Below, in pieces: positions 1 to 8,834 of a stretch of 64,000 nucleotides of DNA. The notes beneath the pieces are model-generated. The model was not told the origin of the DNA. It searched no databases and saw only the letters and a program-made list of their open reading frames with translations. Every line of letters begins with the position of its first letter. Positions within the stretch are counted from its first letter, which is position 1. The position numbers were made by a program, and so were the translations under genes. Origin of the DNA: Streptomyces sp. LHD-70 (GTDB lineage: Bacteria > Actinomycetota > Actinomycetes > Streptomycetales > Streptomycetaceae); assembly GCF_031157275.1 (NCBI RefSeq), contig NZ_JAVIFW010000015.1, positions 124,001 through 188,000 on the forward strand. Reading direction: 5' to 3'.

Positions 1-573
1 ACGCAGCACCCCGAGCGGGGCCAGCTCCGCGGCCTTCAGAACAAGCGTGTTGCCCATGGACAGCGCCATGGCGATCTTCAGCGCGGACAGCTGCACCGGC
101 GCGTTCCACGGCACGATGCCGCCCACCACGCCCAGCGGCTCACGCACGGTGTACGACAGCAGGCCGTCGCCCAGCGGGAGCGTCTCGCCCTTCTGCTCGG
201 AGGCGACTTGCCCGTAGTAACGGAAGATGTCCACCGCCGAGGCGGCCTCGCCACGCGCCTGCGTGCGCAGAGCGTTGCCGGTCTCGGAGGCGATGATCCG
301 CGCCAGCTCCTCCTGGTGCTCGGCGATCTTGTCGCCCAGCTTGATCAGCAGGGCGCCGCGCTCTCGCGAGGGCCGTGCCCGCCAGGCAGGGAACGCCTCC
401 TTAGCGGCAGCCACCGCCCGGTCCACATCCGAGGCGCCGGACGCCGGGACGCGGCCGATGATCTCGCGGCGGCCGGGGTTCTCCACCTCGATCCATTCGC
501 CGGAGTCCGCAGGACCCCATACCCCGCCGATCAGCTGGTGGACGACAGGAATCTCAACGCCGGTGGTGCTCAC
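1..573 (-). CDS. Aldehyde dehydrogenase, N-terminal part (runs off the window)
   Basis: NAD(P)-dependent aldehyde dehydrogenase; only the first 191 residues are in the window and the 3' end lies beyond base 1. Reading from GTG at 573 gives the usual ALDH N-terminus (WIEVENPGRREIIGRV, then the VPWNAP segment of the cofactor-binding domain). The catalytic Cys and Glu would lie outside. The GTG overlaps the stop of the upstream dehydrogenase gene by 4 nt (GTGA), so the two are almost certainly co-translated. A pairing of aldehyde dehydrogenase with a 3-hydroxyisobutyrate dehydrogenase-like enzyme suggests oxidation of a hydroxy acid through a semialdehyde, but the substrate cannot be read from the sequence. 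Confidence 0.85.
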   Translation of the reverse strand, partial: MSTTGVEIPVVHQLIGGVWGPADSGEWIEVENPGRREIIGRVPASGASDVDRAVAAAKEAFPAWRARPSRERGALLIKLGDKIAEHQEELARIIASETGNALRTQARGEAASAVDIFRYYGQVASEQKGETLPLGDGLLSYTVREPLGVVGGIVPWNAPVQLSALKIAMALSMGNTLVLKAAELAPLGVLR

Positions 574-1469
574 TTGCCTGCCTCCTTGGTCTGCAGACGA
601 ACGCCGGCGAAGTCCTCGTAGAACTCGACGACACTGGTGAAGTCCTTGCCGCCACGCCCCAGCTGACGGCCGATCGAGAACAGGTCCCGCACCGCGTTCG
701 ACAGCGGCAGCGGCACCGGCCCCGAGGTGGCGGAAGCGAGGAAGAGGCCCAGGTCCTTGTGCATGAAGTCCAGGGCGAACCCGGTCGGCCGCTCGGCGGA
801 GAACAGCGTGCGCGGGAAGTAGTTCGACAACACGTTGCTGTTGGCGGAGCTCTTGGTCAGAACGCTGACCGCGGTGTCCAGGTCCACGCCCTGACGCACG
901 GTCGTGGTCAGCGCCTCCCCCAGCGCCGCGATGTTGATGGCCGTGATCAAGTTGTTGGCCAGCTTCACGACCTGGCCGCTCCCGCTGTCCCCGATATGCA
1001 CGACGCTCCCGGCGTACGCATCCAGCAGCGGGCGCACCTTCCCGAGGGCGGCCTCGTCACCGCCCACCATGATCGCAAGGGTGCCGGCATCCGCGCCCTG
1101 CACACCTCCGCTGACCGGTGCGTCCAGGAAGCTGACACCCGCCGCAGCGGCCATCGCTGCCAGACGGCGGGAGGTGTCAGGGTCGATCGTGCTGTGGTCG
1201 ACGATCACCGTGCCCTCTTCGGTGTGCGGCAGGATCTCACCGACCACCGCCTCCACGATCGCCGGCGTGGGCAGGCTCAGGAAGACCGCCTCAGCGCCTT
1301 GAGCGGCCGCGGCGGCCGACGACGCCGACCGGGCCCCCGCCTCCACCGCGGTCTGGACCGCCGCGGCATTCAGGTCGAAAACGACCACGTCGCGGCCGGT
1401 CTTCACCAGATGGGCGACGACTCGCCCTCCGATGTTCCCCAGCCCTACAAAGGCGACTGTTGCACTCAT
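570..1469 (-). CDS. NAD(P)-dependent 3-hydroxyisobutyrate dehydrogenase-like oxidoreductase
   Basis: Member of the beta-hydroxyacid dehydrogenase family (299 aa). The start at 1469 gives MSATVAFVGLGNIGG, the Rossmann GxGxxG motif at the very N-terminus, with GGAG 8 nt upstream; an in-frame ATG further upstream (1607) would add 46 residues unlike the family. Substrate-binding signature DAPVSGGVQGADAG and the catalytic-lysine helix (KLANNLI) are present. It overlaps the downstream aldehyde dehydrogenase gene by 4 nt. Family members reduce or oxidise 3-hydroxyisobutyrate, tartronate semialdehyde or related 3-hydroxy acids; which one applies here is not determined. Confidence 0.85.
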   Translation of the reverse strand: MSATVAFVGLGNIGGRVVAHLVKTGRDVVVFDLNAAAVQTAVEAGARSASSAAAAAQGAEAVFLSLPTPAIVEAVVGEILPHTEEGTVIVDHSTIDPDTSRRLAAMAAAAGVSFLDAPVSGGVQGADAGTLAIMVGGDEAALGKVRPLLDAYAGSVVHIGDSGSGQVVKLANNLITAINIAALGEALTTTVRQGVDLDTAVSVLTKSSANSNVLSNYFPRTLFSAERPTGFALDFMHKDLGLFLASATSGPVPLPLSNAVRDLFSIGRQLGRGGKDFTSVVEFYEDFAGVRLQTKEAGK

Positions 1470-1645
1470 CGAAAGCTCCGATCTCAGCTGGCCTCCGGCC
1501 TCAGCCGCGGTCTGCGGCAGAGGCTGGAATCCGACGGTGCGCAGACCGTACGACTGGTCGGAAATCAGCCACCACCAGCAGATGCCGGGAGCTTCCCCGC
1601 CGTTCACTCAACATTTGTCGAAACGAACGCCCGGGGGCCTGAGGG

Positions 1646-2313
1646 GTGCCATCGCTCGAGGCGCTGGAACGCCGCATTCGTGACCTCTTGGGGCAGATCG
1701 ACGTAGCGGTCGCCGGGATCCTGCCGACCCGCAAGGAACGGTTCTCCCAGGCCGGATGGCCGCGGTCAGAGCCTGCCAAGACGGGTGCCGCGCACAGCCC
1801 CAGGCGCTCACTGCCGCTGAGCAGACGTCTCGCCCAGCACATCGCCTTTCGCGATCCCGGCCGGCGAGCCAGGACCGACGACGGCGAGCGGTACACACGA
1901 CCGGTGGCGGTCTTGTCCTGGAAGCGCCATGGCATGAACGTGCAGGTCATCGCCACCGCGAACGGCAGCCCGCTGTGGTTCTCGCGCGCCCTGCCCGGAC
2001 GCACCCATGACCTGACCGCGGCTCGCGCGCACGGCATCGTCCAGGCGTGCCAATCGAGGCAGATTCTGGTCCTGGCGGACAAGGCCTACCAGGGCGCCGG
2101 GGCCACGGTCCGCACTCCGTACAAGGGTCGCGATCTCCCCCACCCCTACCGGGAGTTCAACGAAAGCCATGCCCGCTGGCGGGCACCGGGAGAGCGGGCC
2201 TTCGCCCGCCTCAAGCAATGGCGGATCTTCCACAAGGCCGCTGCAGAACCAACCGGATCGGCCGGACCGTCGCAGCCGTTCACGCCATAGAGATCGCCTG
2301 GCGATCAGGATGA
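1646..2313 (+). pseudogene. IS5-type DDE transposase remnant
   Basis: Decayed insertion-sequence transposase. The middle frame carries recognisable IS5-family sequence (KRHGMNVQVIA, ALPGRTHDLTAARAHGI, VLADKAYQGAG, ERAFARLKQWRIF). The conserved end (TNRIGRTVAAVHAIEIAW) appears only after a frameshift near 2235-2245, and the N-terminal DNA-binding part is scrambled or missing. No terminal inverted repeats were found. A dead copy. Confidence 0.75.
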
Positions 2314-2320
2314 GAAACCC

Positions 2321-3071
2321 TCACTGAACCGCGCAGTCGATGAACCATGTGATGTGCGGGCGCACCGGGTCGCCGTCGGCCTCGACGCGTAGCGGGGCCT
2401 GGACGTGGTCGGCCTCCCAGACGTGGTTGCGCCAGGTGCGGGGACGCTTGCCGAACACGTCCAGTGCATGTGCGGCTTCAGGGCCGTTGCGGTAGCCGGC
2501 CCGCTCCCCCGCTGTCAGGTCTCGGCGCACCGCGCGTAGGAACGTCGACAGAGACGGCATCGGATCCAGCAGCGGGACAGCGGCCGCGGGCGCGCCTCCC
2601 GGCACAGGCCCTGCGGGCGGCGAGTCCCGGTCGGTTACGGAGGTGTCGGTGTCTGCGGGCTGCGGTTCGGGGGCCGCTTTGGCACGGGCGACGAGTTCAC
2701 GGTGTGCGGCGGAGGTGTTGCCGTGCCAGTACTCCAGCAACACCCGGACCTCGTCCGTGATTTCGAACCGGTCGTTGTGGCGGGCGGGCGACGGTGGCGG
2801 GTGCGGTGGAAGCTGCGGCTAGCCAGCGCCAGACCGTGCAGTCCGAGACGCCAAGGCACTGGGCCGTGGTGCGGACGTGTCCCCGAGTGAGCCGTTGCTC
2901 CGCGCGCAGCGCGAGAAGCCGACGGACGGCTGGTGCCCGCAGCGCGGTCAACGACACCGCGTCGAGGGCCGGTTCGGCCGGGGGCGGTGAGGGCTCCTTG
3001 ATGATGCCGTCCTCAGCGGCCTTGCCGTCCTGACCAGACGGCAAGCGCCGTCCCTCGGAGTGAATCCGCAC
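2321..3071 (-). pseudogene. N-terminal remnant of a TniA/TnsB-like (rve-type) transposase
   Basis: The 5' part (from about 3071) encodes a helix-turn-helix region (HVRTTAQCLGVSDCTVWRWL). After a frameshift near 2775-2785 it continues as RFEITDEVRVLLEYWHGNTS and reaches the start of an integrase-core domain (WEADHVQAPLRVEADGDPVR, then HITWFID) before stopping at 2321. The W-E-x-D-H and R-P-x-(I/L)-T-x-x-I-D pattern is typical of Mu/TnsB/TniA transposases. Most of the catalytic domain is missing. A TniB-like ATPase remnant lies at 21.0-21.9 kb and could come from the same kind of element. Confidence 0.6.
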
Positions 3072-3334
3072 CTGTCATGGGGTGATGTCGCAGCGAACGG
3101 CTGCGGCGTCCTCGATGTGACCGTCGACCGAGTCCAGTTCGACTGGCCCATGAGGGCCGACCCCACCCGGCCCGACAGCCCGGACACCCACGTCACGTCG
3201 TACGTGGTGGACCGCAGGTCCAGTCGTCGCCGGGCGCCTCGCCTCAAGGGTTTCCGGGAGAGGCTGATGAGCGCGCCGGGGCGGGGTCGGGCAGAGCCGT
3301 CTGCTGCGGCTCTGCCCGGCCGCGGGCGGCTGTG
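3072..3334. other. Intergenic stretch, no gene seen
   Basis: About 260 bases between the transposase remnant and the dioxygenase gene. I see no open frame with recognisable protein content and no clear hairpin. Confidence 0.4.
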
Positions 3335-4270
3335 TCACCTGGGCCGGTCGCCCACCAGTGTGACCCGCTCCATCACTCGACGGTCGGGGAAGTAGTCGGA
3401 CGCCGCGTAGTGCTGGGTGGCCCGGTTGTCCCAGACGGCCACCGTGCCCGGCTCCCAGTGCAGCCGCACCTGGTACTCGGGGTAGCCGGCCTGAAGGATG
3501 AGGAAATCGAGGAGTTCCCGACTCGCTTCCGGGGAGAGCCCCACGATCCGGGAGGTGAAGACCCGGTTGACGTAGAGGAGTTGACGTCCGGTCTCGGGGT
3601 GCGTGCGCACCACCGGGTGCTCGACCGGGCGCAGCCGGTCCCGTGCGGCGCCGACGTCACCAGGGGCTTTGGGGATCTCGTGCACGGCACGCAGGTCCGC
3701 GATCCGTCGCCGCACCTTGTCGGGCAGTCCGTCGTAGGCGGCGGCCATATCGGCCCAGAGTGTGTCGCCGCCGGTGGACGGCACTTCCACCGCGCGCAGC
3801 ACGGACCCCAGGGGTGGCTGCGGCGCGAAGCTCATGTCGCTGTGCCAGATGTTCTCGGTGCCGGGGTTCTGCCGGTCGCGCGCCAGCCGTACGACATGGG
3901 GGTCGCCCGCGCTGGGCAGGAACGGGTGGTCGCGCTCCGGCGTGCCGAAGACTCCGGCGAACTCCCGTTGCCGCGTGGCCGTCAGGTTCTGTCCGCGGAA
4001 GAACAGCACCTTCCACTCCAGCAGCGCCTGCCGCAGTTCGGCACGGGCTCCGGCGTCCAGGGGCGCGGCCACATCGAGGTCGGTGACCTGGGCACCGATC
4101 ACCCGGGTCTGCGGGGTGAGCCGGATGTGTTCGTACGTGTGCGGGGTGCCGTTCGCTCCGCCCGGGCGGAACTCCCGGGGGGTCAGCGGCATGCTGACGG
4201 TGTGGTCGGGGAAGCCGTCGGCATCGGGCGCCGCGGCGGTGGAGTCGGAGTCATGGGGTGAGGTGGTCAT
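3335..4270 (-). CDS. TauD/TfdA-family Fe(II)/2-oxoglutarate-dependent dioxygenase
   Basis: Internal start at ATG 4270 preceded by AAGGAG 8 nt upstream; 311 aa, the normal length for the family. The Fe(II) facial triad is visible: H and D in NIWHSDMSF and the distal H in ATQHYAASDYF; the 2-oxoglutarate-binding Arg is probably in RRVMERVTL. Family members hydroxylate taurine, alkyl sulfates, aryloxyalkanoates and similar small acids. It shares its frame with the MFS gene upstream, and the strong internal ribosome-binding site argues that it is also translated alone. Substrate unknown. Confidence 0.8.
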   Translation of the reverse strand: MTTSPHDSDSTAAAPDADGFPDHTVSMPLTPREFRPGGANGTPHTYEHIRLTPQTRVIGAQVTDLDVAAPLDAGARAELRQALLEWKVLFFRGQNLTATRQREFAGVFGTPERDHPFLPSAGDPHVVRLARDRQNPGTENIWHSDMSFAPQPPLGSVLRAVEVPSTGGDTLWADMAAAYDGLPDKVRRRIADLRAVHEIPKAPGDVGAARDRLRPVEHPVVRTHPETGRQLLYVNRVFTSRIVGLSPEASRELLDFLILQAGYPEYQVRLHWEPGTVAVWDNRATQHYAASDYFPDRRVMERVTLVGDRPR

Positions 4271-5791
4271 GCGGGGGCTCCTTCGTGGTGGCAGAGGGGT
4301 CATGCGTGGTGCGGGAGTTGGGGTTCCGGCGGAGGCGGGCGCGCCGATGCCGCCGGTCGCCGGAGTCCGGCCGTGGCGCATGCGTGCCGCCGTGGTGAAG
4401 GCGAGTGCGCCGCACGTGGCGCAGGCCAGGTAGGCGAGGCCGTACGTAGCGGATGAGTCAGGTCCGAATGTGCCGCGCAGACCACCGAGGAGCGCCACTC
4501 CCGTCCCTGCTCCGAACTGGCCGCAGGCCGCGAGCAGGGCGGTGCCGGTGGCGGCCCTGGCCAGCGGTACGGCCTCGGTGACCAGGTTGGAAAGGGCCGG
4601 ATACTGCAGGCCGATGCCGAGGCCGAACACCGCGACCAGCAAGCCGAGTTGGGCCCGGCCGTGCGGCAGGACCGCGAGACCGAGGGCGCCCGCGGTGAGC
4701 AGCGCGGACCCGAGCATCGCGGCGTGGCGCGGGCTGTGCCGCCGGGCGACGAGGCCGCCGAGCGGACCGCCCACCAGCGTGGCCACGCCCAGGGGGAAGG
4801 TCCACAGCGCGGCGGCCAGCGCCCCGATGTCCTGCTCGTCCTGCACCATCTGCGGCAGGAGAAACCCGACGGTGCCCACGACTGCCGACCCGAGCACGGC
4901 GAGCGGCAGAGTGGTGCGCATGCCGGGCGAGGTCAGCAGCGCCAGGTCCACGGCAGGCTCGACACCGGCCCGCGCCAGGCGCCGTTCGCGGCGTACGAAG
5001 ATCAGGCCGAGCAGGATCGCGGCGGCGAGCGCCGCGGGTACCGCCGGGGCGGTCCAGCCGGCGGATGAGCTCCTTCCGATCCCGGTCAGTGCGGCACTGA
5101 GCGCGGCGCCGAGCAGCAAGGCGCCCGGTACGTCCAGGCGTTGCCGGGCAGGGGGCATGGGTCGGCCGCCGCGCGGGGAGGGGGCGGCGGGCTCCGGCCG
5201 CTCGCCCGGCAGGACGAGCGCGGCGCACGGCAGCATCACCAGGACGAGGGCCAGCAGGAACCAGAAGACGCCGCGGAAGCCGTAGGCGTCGGTGAGGTGA
5301 CCGCCGAGGAAGGGGGCGGCGACTCCGCTCACCCCGATGCCGGTCGCGGCGACACCCAGGACCAGCGGTACGTGCGACGGCGGGAAGACCTTGCGCACCA
5401 GGGCGTACGAGAGGGAGAGCAGCCCGCCGACCGTGCCCTGCAGGATCCGGCCCGCCACCAGCATCGGCAGCTGGTCGGCCAGGGCACACAGCAGGGATCC
5501 CACGGCGAACGCCCCGCTGCACGCGAGCATGACGCTCTTGATGCCCAGGCGGTCGGCGAGGCGTCCGGTCAAGGGGATGCTCACGGCAGCGGAGAGGCTG
5601 ACGGCGGCGACCACGACATCGGCGGCCGCCGCCCCGAACTCGGCGGTGAGCGACGGCACCGCCGGATAGACCAGGCTGATCTCCAACGGGGCGGTCTCGG
5701 TGAGCAGTACGAGCACTACGAGAACCGCCACGCGGCGGAGCGCGGACGGGGATGAGGCGGGGCCGCTGTGAGCGGTGACGGGCACAGGCAC
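3335..5791 (-). CDS. MFS multidrug-type exporter reading through into a TauD-type dioxygenase (818-aa fused frame)
   Basis: One uninterrupted frame encodes a drug:H+ antiporter-2 type MFS transporter (about 14 hydrophobic segments over roughly residues 20-490) followed, without a stop, by a Pro/Ser/Thr-rich linker and a complete TauD/TfdA dioxygenase. The start is placed at GTG 5791, where GAAGGGA lies about 8 nt upstream; an in-frame ATG at 5878 would add 29 residues unlike the family. The dioxygenase also has its own ribosome-binding site and ATG (see 3335-4270), so the cell may make the fusion, the separate enzyme or both. The divergent TetR regulator at 5993 and the palindrome at 5897-5916 suggest TetR control and export of the dioxygenase product or substrate. 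Confidence 0.6.
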   Translation of the reverse strand: MPVPVTAHSGPASSPSALRRVAVLVVLVLLTETAPLEISLVYPAVPSLTAEFGAAAADVVVAAVSLSAAVSIPLTGRLADRLGIKSVMLACSGAFAVGSLLCALADQLPMLVAGRILQGTVGGLLSLSYALVRKVFPPSHVPLVLGVAATGIGVSGVAAPFLGGHLTDAYGFRGVFWFLLALVLVMLPCAALVLPGERPEPAAPSPRGGRPMPPARQRLDVPGALLLGAALSAALTGIGRSSSAGWTAPAVPAALAAAILLGLIFVRRERRLARAGVEPAVDLALLTSPGMRTTLPLAVLGSAVVGTVGFLLPQMVQDEQDIGALAAALWTFPLGVATLVGGPLGGLVARRHSPRHAAMLGSALLTAGALGLAVLPHGRAQLGLLVAVFGLGIGLQYPALSNLVTEAVPLARAATGTALLAACGQFGAGTGVALLGGLRGTFGPDSSATYGLAYLACATCGALAFTTAARMRHGRTPATGGIGAPASAGTPTPAPRMTPLPPRRSPRMTTSPHDSDSTAAAPDADGFPDHTVSMPLTPREFRPGGANGTPHTYEHIRLTPQTRVIGAQVTDLDVAAPLDAGARAELRQALLEWKVLFFRGQNLTATRQREFAGVFGTPERDHPFLPSAGDPHVVRLARDRQNPGTENIWHSDMSFAPQPPLGSVLRAVEVPSTGGDTLWADMAAAYDGLPDKVRRRIADLRAVHEIPKAPGDVGAARDRLRPVEHPVVRTHPETGRQLLYVNRVFTSRIVGLSPEASRELLDFLILQAGYPEYQVRLHWEPGTVAVWDNRATQHYAASDYFPDRRVMERVTLVGDRPR

Positions 5792-5896
5792 GGGCGTCGT
5801 CCCTTCGGGCGGGCACCGAAGCCGGGGTCGTGAGCAGGCGAAGCCGGCTCCGCGGGACCGGGCTCTGCGGACGGGCACAGCTTGTCCGCGAACGGA

Positions 5897-5916
5897 TTTA
5901 ACCCGCCTGGGTTAAA
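5897..5916. promoter_or_regulatory. Perfect 20-bp palindrome, probable TetR operator
   Basis: TTTAACCC-GCCT-GGGTTAAA lies between the divergent exporter/dioxygenase gene (start 5791) and the TetR gene (start 5993). Its symmetry, size and position fit an operator through which the TetR protein controls both directions. Binding is inferred. Confidence 0.65.
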
Positions 5917-5992
5917 CATGTCCATGGGCGCGGCAGGCAGATTCTTCGCACCCCCTGCCGGCCTCGCAGTACGGCGCGCTAGATTCCCGCGC

Positions 5993-6637
5993 ATGACCAT
6001 CCGCCCCCACACCACCCGGCAATTGCTGCTCGATGTGGCGGAACGCCTGTACGCGGAGCGCGGCGTGAACGGGGTGTCGCTGCGCGAGATCGGCGCGGCC
6101 GCCGGACAGCGCAACACCGGGGCCGTGCGCTACCACTTCGGTTCCAAGCCGCAGTTGCTGGAAGCCGTCATCGCCCGGCGCATGGCGCCGGCCAACGAGG
6201 CACGCGCGTCGTTCCTGGCTGAGGCCGAGGCCGAGGCGGGTGAGGGAGCGGCCCTGACGACCCGCACACTCGTCGAGGCGCTCGTCCTGCCGCTGGGGGC
6301 GCAGCTGGGTGAGCCGGGGCGGCCCAGCTGGTATCTCCGGTTCCTGGCACAGGCGTTCAGCGATCGCGAGGTGGGGCGCCTCATCTCTGAGTTGCGCTAC
6401 GGGCAGGGCCGCACCGCACTGTGGACCGAGGTGCAGGAGCGCGTGCTGGCCAGGCTCGACTGGCTCCCGCCAGAGCGGCGGCACGAACGGTGGATGTTCC
6501 TGGCCAGCTTTGTCACCCATGCGCTGGCGGACCGGGAAAGCCTCATCGCGACCGCCCCTTCGGGCCCGCTCACCCCGCATGACGACTTCGTGGCACATGT
6601 CGTGGACGTGGGCTTGGCGATCATCACCAGGCCGTGA
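5993..6637 (+). CDS. TetR-family transcriptional regulator
   Basis: 214-aa repressor-type protein. The N-terminal helix-turn-helix is clear (VSLREIGAAAGQRNTGAVRY, then HFGSKPQLLEAVI). The start MTIRPHTT at 5993 places the HTH at the normal distance from the N-terminus; an in-frame ATG at 5882 would add 37 residues that overlap the palindrome. It is divergent from the MFS/TauD gene and most likely controls it, with a ligand related to the transported or oxidised compound. Confidence 0.85.
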   Translation: MTIRPHTTRQLLLDVAERLYAERGVNGVSLREIGAAAGQRNTGAVRYHFGSKPQLLEAVIARRMAPANEARASFLAEAEAEAGEGAALTTRTLVEALVLPLGAQLGEPGRPSWYLRFLAQAFSDREVGRLISELRYGQGRTALWTEVQERVLARLDWLPPERRHERWMFLASFVTHALADRESLIATAPSGPLTPHDDFVAHVVDVGLAIITRP

Positions 6638-6639
6638 AT

Positions 6640-7093
6640 CCTCGCGCCGGAGCGGGCGTAGCGGCATGTGCGGCGGCAGTCCCTGCCGATGGGCGTTGAG
6701 GGACTCGCTCGAGTGGACGTGGCGAGGAGGATGCCGTGTTCGCGTGCGGCACGGATGTCGAGCACGGCCCCGGGCAGAGCGGGTGAGGCCCACAGCAGGC
6801 GTCCGGCCGGGTCGGCCAGGACCTGCACGTTCATGCCGTGCTTCTCGCGTTTGCCGGAGTAGAAGGGCCGGTCGGCGGGGATCCGGTCGAGGCAGGAGCG
6901 TGCCGTAGAGCAGGACGAACGCTTTCCTTGACGCGTCGCGGACGGCTTGCTCGAGCGTGGGTGCCAGCGCGGCCAGGAGGCCGACGGCTTCGGCGATGTA
7001 CCGGTTGACCGTGGTCGTGCCGATACCGAACCCGGCGGCGAGCTGGGAGGGTGATCTTGGTCGTGAAACCCGTCTACCTGAGGCTTCTTTCAT
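6640..7093 (-). pseudogene. IS5-family transposase remnant
   Basis: Pieces of an IS5-type transposase in shifted frames: an N-terminal HTH region (QLAAGFGIGTTTVNRYIAEA, then AFVLLYGTLL) from about 7093, and a DDE-domain portion (MNVQVLADPAGRLLWASPAL, then DIRAAREHGI) around 6834-6700. Several frameshifts and the loss of the C-terminal half make it non-functional. It resembles the remnant at 1646-2313 in the region they share. Confidence 0.7.
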
Positions 7094-7143
7094 CTCTCAC
7101 GCCAACTGCCGCACCAGCACAGCAGGTTGGAAAGGCTTATTGC

Positions 7144-7701
7144 CTACCGGGCCGCACTCCACCTCGCCGCCGTCTTTGTTTGGACTCGCGATTGAACAAG
7201 AGGAGGAGTCTGGGAGTTCACGTCGCCCTCAACGTTGGCGACCATCCTGCGCAGCACCTTGAGCGCAGCCACGTACTCCTCATCGCTGATGCCTTCGTGG
7301 ACCACGGCGCGCAGCTCGGCCGCCAGCTCGCGCAGCCGCACCCTGGCAGCCTCCCCGGCATCGGTGAGGTGCAGGCGCTGCCCGGTATCGATCCGCAGCC
7401 AGCCGCGGTGAACCAGTTGGTCGACGACGCGCGCAATATCGTGCGGCCCGTCCGCGAGGGGCGTCAGCTGGATGACGACCTCCGCGCGGCTCGGCCCCTC
7501 CGATCCACCGTTCACACAGTTCAACACCCAGTACTGCGGCTGCGTGACGTCGATCCTGGCCATCGCGTCACGCAGGTGCCCGGTAACGGCCGCGTGGGCG
7601 AGTCCGCTCCAGTACCCGATGGGCTGGGTGGCCAGCATGTCGTCGGCTGCGCCCGGATCGGCCGGCGCCTGGTCTGTGGGGGTGCCCGTCAGGGGTTTCA
7701 T
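7144..7701 (-). CDS. MarR-like winged-helix transcriptional regulator
   Basis: 185 aa from ATG 7701 (MKPLTGTPTDQ). The central region reads as a winged HTH of MarR type (VTQPQYWVLNCV, then LVHRGWLRIDTGQRLHLTDA, with ELRAVVHEGISDEEYVAALK in the dimerisation helices). No strong Shine-Dalgarno is visible. It sits between an IS5 remnant and the DUF1326 gene; its target is unknown. Confidence 0.75.
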   Translation of the reverse strand: MKPLTGTPTDQAPADPGAADDMLATQPIGYWSGLAHAAVTGHLRDAMARIDVTQPQYWVLNCVNGGSEGPSRAEVVIQLTPLADGPHDIARVVDQLVHRGWLRIDTGQRLHLTDAGEAARVRLRELAAELRAVVHEGISDEEYVAALKVLRRMVANVEGDVNSQTPPLVQSRVQTKTAARWSAAR

Positions 7702-7990
7702 GATCCCGAAGCTATATCCGCCAGCGCCTTTGAACACCGCCGAATTTGCGTCAACCGGACCGAGCCATGGGACGGCCCTGGCCATGCGAGCCGACAGACA
7801 AGCCATCGCCTTCCTGGCGGCACGCCACCTCGCCGCATCCTCCTCCAGACCCGACGCTGACCAAAGAGACAGACCCTGGTTGCGTGACCAACTCGTTTGG
7901 CGGCAAGAGCTGTTGCATGGGTTTCGCGTCGACTCAGATCACGTACGGCTCGCGCGGAAGCCGTACGCGATCTGCGACTTACCGGCGCGG

Positions 7991-8713
7991 TCAGGGGCGC
8001 CAGTCGAAGGGGAAGTGCTTGCTTGAGCCGCCCCGGTATTCGTGCGAGAAGTCGAACCCTTCTGCGTGGTCGCCGTCGACCACGCCCCAGGTCGCGATCT
8101 GCCCGGGACCGACCTCGGCTCCGGGTGCGTTGATGAGCTGGACGCGGCGGTTGGGGTCTGCTGTGGGACCGGTGAGCGCGTTGGCGCCGACGGAGACCTT
8201 GTCGGCCACGCTTGCTCGCCAGTACGAGAGGTCGTCGGGGGCCTCGAAGTGGATGGGGGCGTACCGGACTTCGCGCAGGTCGCTGATGAGAGAGCCGAAC
8301 TCCCCGGGCCAGCCGCCGGCGTGGCCGGTGAAAATCTGCTCCAGGGCGGCACGCTGAGCGTCGTCGCCCTTCGCGTCGATGTAGAGCATCGCCTTCATGG
8401 TCGCGTCGGGGTCGCCGACCCACATGTTCCCGGCGAACTCGCCGAGCGCCACAACTCCCAGGCCATCGAGGCGTACGTCACCGAAGTGCCCCTCGTGCAC
8501 CTGCCAGACGAGAGTGAAGAGGCAGTCGCCGTGCGTCGGCGACTGGGCGAAGGTGCAGGGGCACGGCAGCGCACAGCTGCACACGTCGAACCACTCACCG
8601 CGAAGGTGCCAGTCGGGTACAGCGCCCCCCTTCATCTCCGGGGCCTTGCCGGTGCCGGCGGCCATGACGCGCGGAGCGGGGAGGGGCGCTGATGTTGCGG
8701 GCGTCGTGCACAT
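7991..8713 (-). CDS. DUF1326 protein with CxCxxxCxC cysteine cluster
   Basis: 240 aa from ATG 8713, with GGAGG 6 nt upstream. After a short variable N-terminus the protein reads WHLRGEWFDVCSCALPCPC, the Cys-rich signature of DUF1326, followed by a conserved beta-rich body. Function is unestablished. A 21-bp CsoR-like palindrome lies 44 bp upstream of the start, which suggests copper-responsive expression and fits a metal-binding role for the cysteines; both points are inference. Confidence 0.8.
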   Translation of the reverse strand: MCTTPATSAPLPAPRVMAAGTGKAPEMKGGAVPDWHLRGEWFDVCSCALPCPCTFAQSPTHGDCLFTLVWQVHEGHFGDVRLDGLGVVALGEFAGNMWVGDPDATMKAMLYIDAKGDDAQRAALEQIFTGHAGGWPGEFGSLISDLREVRYAPIHFEAPDDLSYWRASVADKVSVGANALTGPTADPNRRVQLINAPGAEVGPGQIATWGVVDGDHAEGFDFSHEYRGGSSKHFPFDWRP

Positions 8714-8756
8714 GAGACCTCCAGGGTGGTTGACCGGCGTGAAGCTCTGCAATTCT

Positions 8757-8777
8757 GGATACCCCTTGGGGGTATCC
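8757..8777. promoter_or_regulatory. CsoR-like operator (DUF1326 promoter)
   Basis: GGATACCCC-TTG-GGGGTATCC, a perfect inverted repeat with 9-bp arms. The ATACCCC/GGGGTAT pattern matches the style of operators bound by CsoR-type copper sensors in actinomycetes. It is placed to repress the DUF1326 gene starting at 8713. Confidence 0.65.
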
Positions 8778-8816
8778 GGCCCGGCCAGATTAAGGCACCC
8801 GAGACGGCCGGTCAAC

Positions 8817-8831
8817 TACCCCCAGGGGGTA
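8817..8831. promoter_or_regulatory. Second CsoR-like palindrome
   Basis: TACCCCC-A-GGGGGTA, 15 bp, 39 bp from the first site. It could be a second operator for the DUF1326 gene or the surviving operator of a lost rightward gene. Confidence 0.5.
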
Positions 8832-8834
8832 TAG

